Position numbers and translations under genes: made by a program
NCBI RefSeq assembly: GCF_001310895.1
Contig: NZ_BAZS01000035.1
Span: 1 to 42,048 of the forward strand
Direction of reading: 5' to 3'
Source: Virgibacillus halodenitrificans JCM 12304
GTDB taxonomy: Bacteria > Bacillota > Bacilli > Bacillales > Amphibacillaceae
Length of the DNA: 42,048 bases
The notes under the pieces: model-generated
Database searches by the model: none
The model's input: only the letters and a program-made list of their open reading frames with translations
What the model was told of the DNA's origin: nothing
Part shown: positions 39,627-42,048 of the stretch, piece by piece
Layout: each line of letters starts with the position of its first letter
How positions within the stretch are numbered: position 1 is the stretch's first letter

Positions 39627-41690
39627 ATGTTTAAGAAAGCTTTTGGCGTTCTGCAAAAAGTGGGTAAAGCACTTATGTTGCCTGTCGCTTTACTACCCGC
39701 TGCCGGCCTTCTGCTCGGGCTGGGTAATGCTGCCCAACAGGAGACAATGCTTAATTATCTTCCTTTTCTAGGGGCAGATTGGGTTCAATTACTAGCCACG
39801 GTAATGGAAGATGCTGGTGGCGTTATCTTTGGTAATCTTGCACTTATTTTCGCCATTGGTGTTGCTATCGGTCTTGCTGGCGATGGAGCCGCTGGTCTAG
39901 CCGCACTTGTAGGTTACTTAGTTTTAAATCAGGTGATGAGTTCCTGGATTGGTGTATCACCTGACATGCTCGAAAATGACCCAGGCTTTGCATCGGTGTT
40001 AGGAATACCTACATTACAAACCGGTGTGTTTGGCGGGATTATCGTCGGGTTAATTGCTGCCTTTTGTTACAATAGGTATCATAATATCGAAATGCCTTCA
40101 TTTCTTGGATTCTTTGCTGGTAAGCGATTCGTTCCGATTGTAACTGCAGCAATGTCCTTTGTTGCAGGATTGATATTACTTATTGTATGGCCACCTGTAC
40201 AGGATGCGATGAACAGTGCATCTTATTGGCTAATTGAGGAAGGTACTTACCTTGCAGTCTTTTTCTTTGGGTTTATTAAAAGACTGTTAATCCCGTTTGG
40301 TTTACATCATATTTTCCACGCACCTTTCTGGTATGAATTTGGTTCTTATACAAATGCAGCAGGTGAGTTAGTTCGTGGAGATATGACCATCTTCTTTGAA
40401 CAATTAAAAGACGGTGTCGAGATTACTGCCGGTAATTTCATGGCTGGTGAGTTTCCTGTAATGATGTTCGGTCTTCCAGCTGCTGCCTTAGCTATGTATC
40501 ATACTGCCCGGCCAGAAAAGAAGAAACTGGTTGCAGGCTTGCTTGGTTCTGCAGCATTAACTTCCTTCTTAACCGGAATCACAGAACCAATTGAATTTAC
40601 ATTTATGTTTATATCTCCAGTATTATTCTTTATTCATGCTGTATTAGATGGATTTTCGTTCGTACTAATGACTTGGCTGGATGTAAACGTAGGGTATACG
40701 TTCTCTGGTGGCGCCATTGATTTCTTCCTATTTGGAATTCTGCCTGGTAAAGAACCATGGTGGATCACAATCATATTAGGAATTATTTTTGCTGTCGTGT
40801 ACTATGTTATTTTCCGTTTCTTTATTCAAAAGTTCAATCTGATGACACCGGGCCGTGAAAAAGCAGATGAAGATACCGATAATACAACAAGTAAAGTAAA
40901 AACCGGAGATCTTGCTTTTAATGTACTTGAAGCAATGGGTGGGCAGGAAAATATCGCTCATTTAGATGCATGTATTACCAGACTGCGCGTATCAGTCAAT
41001 TCCATTAGCCAAGTGGATAAAGATCGTCTGAAAAAGCTGGGTGCTGCTGGTGTACTTGAAGTTGGTGACAACATCCAAGCAATTTTCGGACCTCGTTCTG
41101 AAACAATTAAAGGTCAAATGCAGGATATTATGGCAGGAAGAACGCCACGTCCAGTAGAAACAGATCAACAGGAAGAAATTCAACAACAAATTGAAGAGGT
41201 TAATCCGGAAAGCATGCAAAATGATGAGACAGCTATTAATGAGTCAATTTCTTCACCATTAAGTGGAGAGCTTGTTCCACTTACGGAGGTTCCAGACGAT
41301 GTTTTTGCTGGTAAAATGATGGGAGACGGGTTTGCTATTGTTCCTGAAGATGGCGAGATTGTTTCACCTGTAAATGGTAAAATCGTGAATCTTTTCCCTA
41401 CAAAGCATGCGATTGGCATATTATCTGAAGGTGGTAAAGAAATTCTCATCCATGTGGGTATTGATACAGTTAATTTAAAAGGAGAAGGGTTTGAGCCACT
41501 TGTTAAAGAAGGCGATGAAGTGAAGCAAGGTCAGCCTTTATTAAAAGCGGACTTAGCATATATTGAAAAACATGCAAAATCAACCATTACTCCAATTGTA
41601 TTTACAAACCTAAAGGATGGAGAAACAGTTACCATTGAAAGAAACAGATCTGTTTCTGCTAATGAAGAAAATATAATTACTATAAAATAA
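39627..41690 (+). CDS. ptsG: Glucose-specific PTS permease EIICBA
   Basis: A 687-residue, three-domain permease. EIIC covers about residues 1-400 with ten membrane segments ([20 protein letters not shown] near the start, [14 protein letters not shown] near residue 315). EIIB (~425-505) holds the phosphorylated Cys449 in [14 protein letters not shown] (~540-687) holds His609 in [15 protein letters not shown] and the partner His594 in TKHAIG. It imports glucose as glucose-6-phosphate and signals to GlcT. The order C-B-A and length match B. subtilis PtsG. The start has TTAGGAGG upstream. No clear terminator follows; only a weak ATTCGTA/TACGCGAAT hairpin at ~41716-41740. Confidence 0.95.
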   Translation: MFKKAFGVLQKVGKALMLPVALLPAAGLLLGLGNAAQQETMLNYLPFLGADWVQLLATVMEDAGGVIFGNLALIFAIGVAIGLAGDGAAGLAALVGYLVLNQVMSSWIGVSPDMLENDPGFASVLGIPTLQTGVFGGIIVGLIAAFCYNRYHNIEMPSFLGFFAGKRFVPIVTAAMSFVAGLILLIVWPPVQDAMNSASYWLIEEGTYLAVFFFGFIKRLLIPFGLHHIFHAPFWYEFGSYTNAAGELVRGDMTIFFEQLKDGVEITAGNFMAGEFPVMMFGLPAAALAMYHTARPEKKKLVAGLLGSAALTSFLTGITEPIEFTFMFISPVLFFIHAVLDGFSFVLMTWLDVNVGYTFSGGAIDFFLFGILPGKEPWWITIILGIIFAVVYYVIFRFFIQKFNLMTPGREKADEDTDNTTSKVKTGDLAFNVLEAMGGQENIAHLDACITRLRVSVNSISQVDKDRLKKLGAAGVLEVGDNIQAIFGPRSETIKGQMQDIMAGRTPRPVETDQQEEIQQQIEEVNPESMQNDETAINESISSPLSGELVPLTEVPDDVFAGKMMGDGFAIVPEDGEIVSPVNGKIVNLFPTKHAIGILSEGGKEILIHVGIDTVNLKGEGFEPLVKEGDEVKQGQPLLKADLAYIEKHAKSTITPIVFTNLKDGETVTIERNRSVSANEENIITIK

Positions 41691-41764
41691 ACAAGGTTAT
41701 ATTGGATTACCCATTGATTCGTAAATATATATACGCGAATTAACTTGATAGTACTGTAAACGGC

Positions 41765-41960
41765 CGTTTCGGAAAATACACTTCGCTTTCCGTGGGCAAT
41801 GCTTCACGGGGGAAAACCACTTCCTTAAAAAAGAAACCCACTTTTTCTGCGTGTGATGTTTCTCATAGGAGCTTTTCTGGTCCTGCGTATCTTCAGCTGG
41901 GGAATGGGACTGCGTTTCCTCGTCTCAACAAAAGCCATGGTGTTTTTCCTTCACGGGTAA
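41765..41960. repeat. Degenerate repeat related to copy 3
   Basis: TTTCGGAAAATACACTTCG and CTTTCCGTGGGC near 41767-41796 are the inverse of a block at ~28750-28780 (GCCCACGGAAAGCGAAGTG). A later part (41903-41943, GGGACTGCG...CTCGTC...AAAGCCATGGTG) matches 28669-28710 in direct orientation. So it seems to be a rearranged copy. Confidence 0.6.
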
Positions 41961-42019
41961 AGTGGTAAAATAATAACCCGCTATTAATGGTTTAAAGCAG
42001 ATACAAATTGATTGGAATG

Positions 42020-42048
42020 TAAGATGGCGACTCCAGCCGGAATAGCAT
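42020..42048 (+). repeat. Start of a GACTCC-type Bacillaceae repeat, cut by window edge
   Basis: AAGATGGCGACTCC followed by AGCCGGAATAGCAT resembles the opening of interspersed elements often seen in Bacillaceae genomes (…GCGACTCCTGCGGGAATAGCA…, from memory). It runs off the right edge. With the repeat at 41765 it fills the gap after ptsG; no gene is seen there. Confidence 0.45.

Overview
The window is AT-rich, densely packed DNA from a spore-former-type Bacillota, most likely a Bacillaceae genus of the Oceanobacillus/Virgibacillus/Lentibacillus kind. The signs are strong AGGAGG-type ribosome sites, frequent TTG/GTG starts, protein similarity to Bacillus subtilis NrnB, YkhA, YdaG, SacA, GlcT/PtsG and ModABC, and dispersed 'GACTCC'-type repeats of the sort common in Bacillaceae. 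I see no rRNA, tRNA, IS element, CRISPR array or prophage. It reads as a chromosomal segment of small metabolic and stress operons. Both edges are cut: the left edge inside an amidase gene, the right edge inside a repeat.

Layout. 1-6.1 kb: amidase tail, an orphan sigma-70-like factor, a DUF421 membrane protein, a DUF3231/MFS pair, nanoRNase NrnB and two small membrane proteins. 6.2-10.1 kb: the most distinctive block, made of an ECF sigma factor, an RskA-type zinc-finger anti-sigma factor, a secreted wall-anchored protein built from an exact 184-residue tandem duplication with conserved histidines, and a lipoprotein class F-like sortase. The sigma operon and the surface-protein gene carry the same bipartite promoter (TGATCCATT, 11 nt, ACCGTTAGCT), so I read this as a self-regulated sortase/substrate system. 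10.4-16.1 kb: a complete sucrose PTS locus (fructokinase, LacI-type repressor, EIIBC, sucrose-6-phosphate hydrolase, separate EIIA) with near-palindromic operators. 16.3-16.7 kb: a YdaG-like stress protein behind a SigB-like promoter. 17-21.7 kb: ribokinase, nucleoside hydrolase, a DcuC-family transporter and a LacI regulator, apparently a ribonucleoside salvage operon.

21.8-28.3 kb: selD-mnmH (selenium for tRNA 2-selenouridine), a purC paralogue overlapping a macrodomain gene, a YhhN-type lysoplasmalogenase, a DUF488 protein, two unknown genes and a YkhA thioesterase. 28.5-31.3 kb: a repeat, a CtaG-like/DUF2243 membrane pair, an RNase H-like protein and a 56-residue membrane protein. 31.3-35.5 kb: a LysR regulator, then a divergent molybdate locus: an excisionase-type HTH/periplasmic-binding-domain regulator facing modABC across three phased direct repeats. 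35.5-38.4 kb: XRE-cupin regulator, small membrane protein, HMG-CoA lyase and an FMN reductase behind an MhqR-like palindrome. 38.6-41.7 kb: glcT, an RNA antiterminator/terminator leader and ptsG (EIICBA). Non-coding space holds three copies of a hairpin-led repeat, a 40-bp tandem repeat with a second dispersed copy, and degenerate repeats at the right edge.

All calls come from reading the sequence and from remembered family features. No database search was run.
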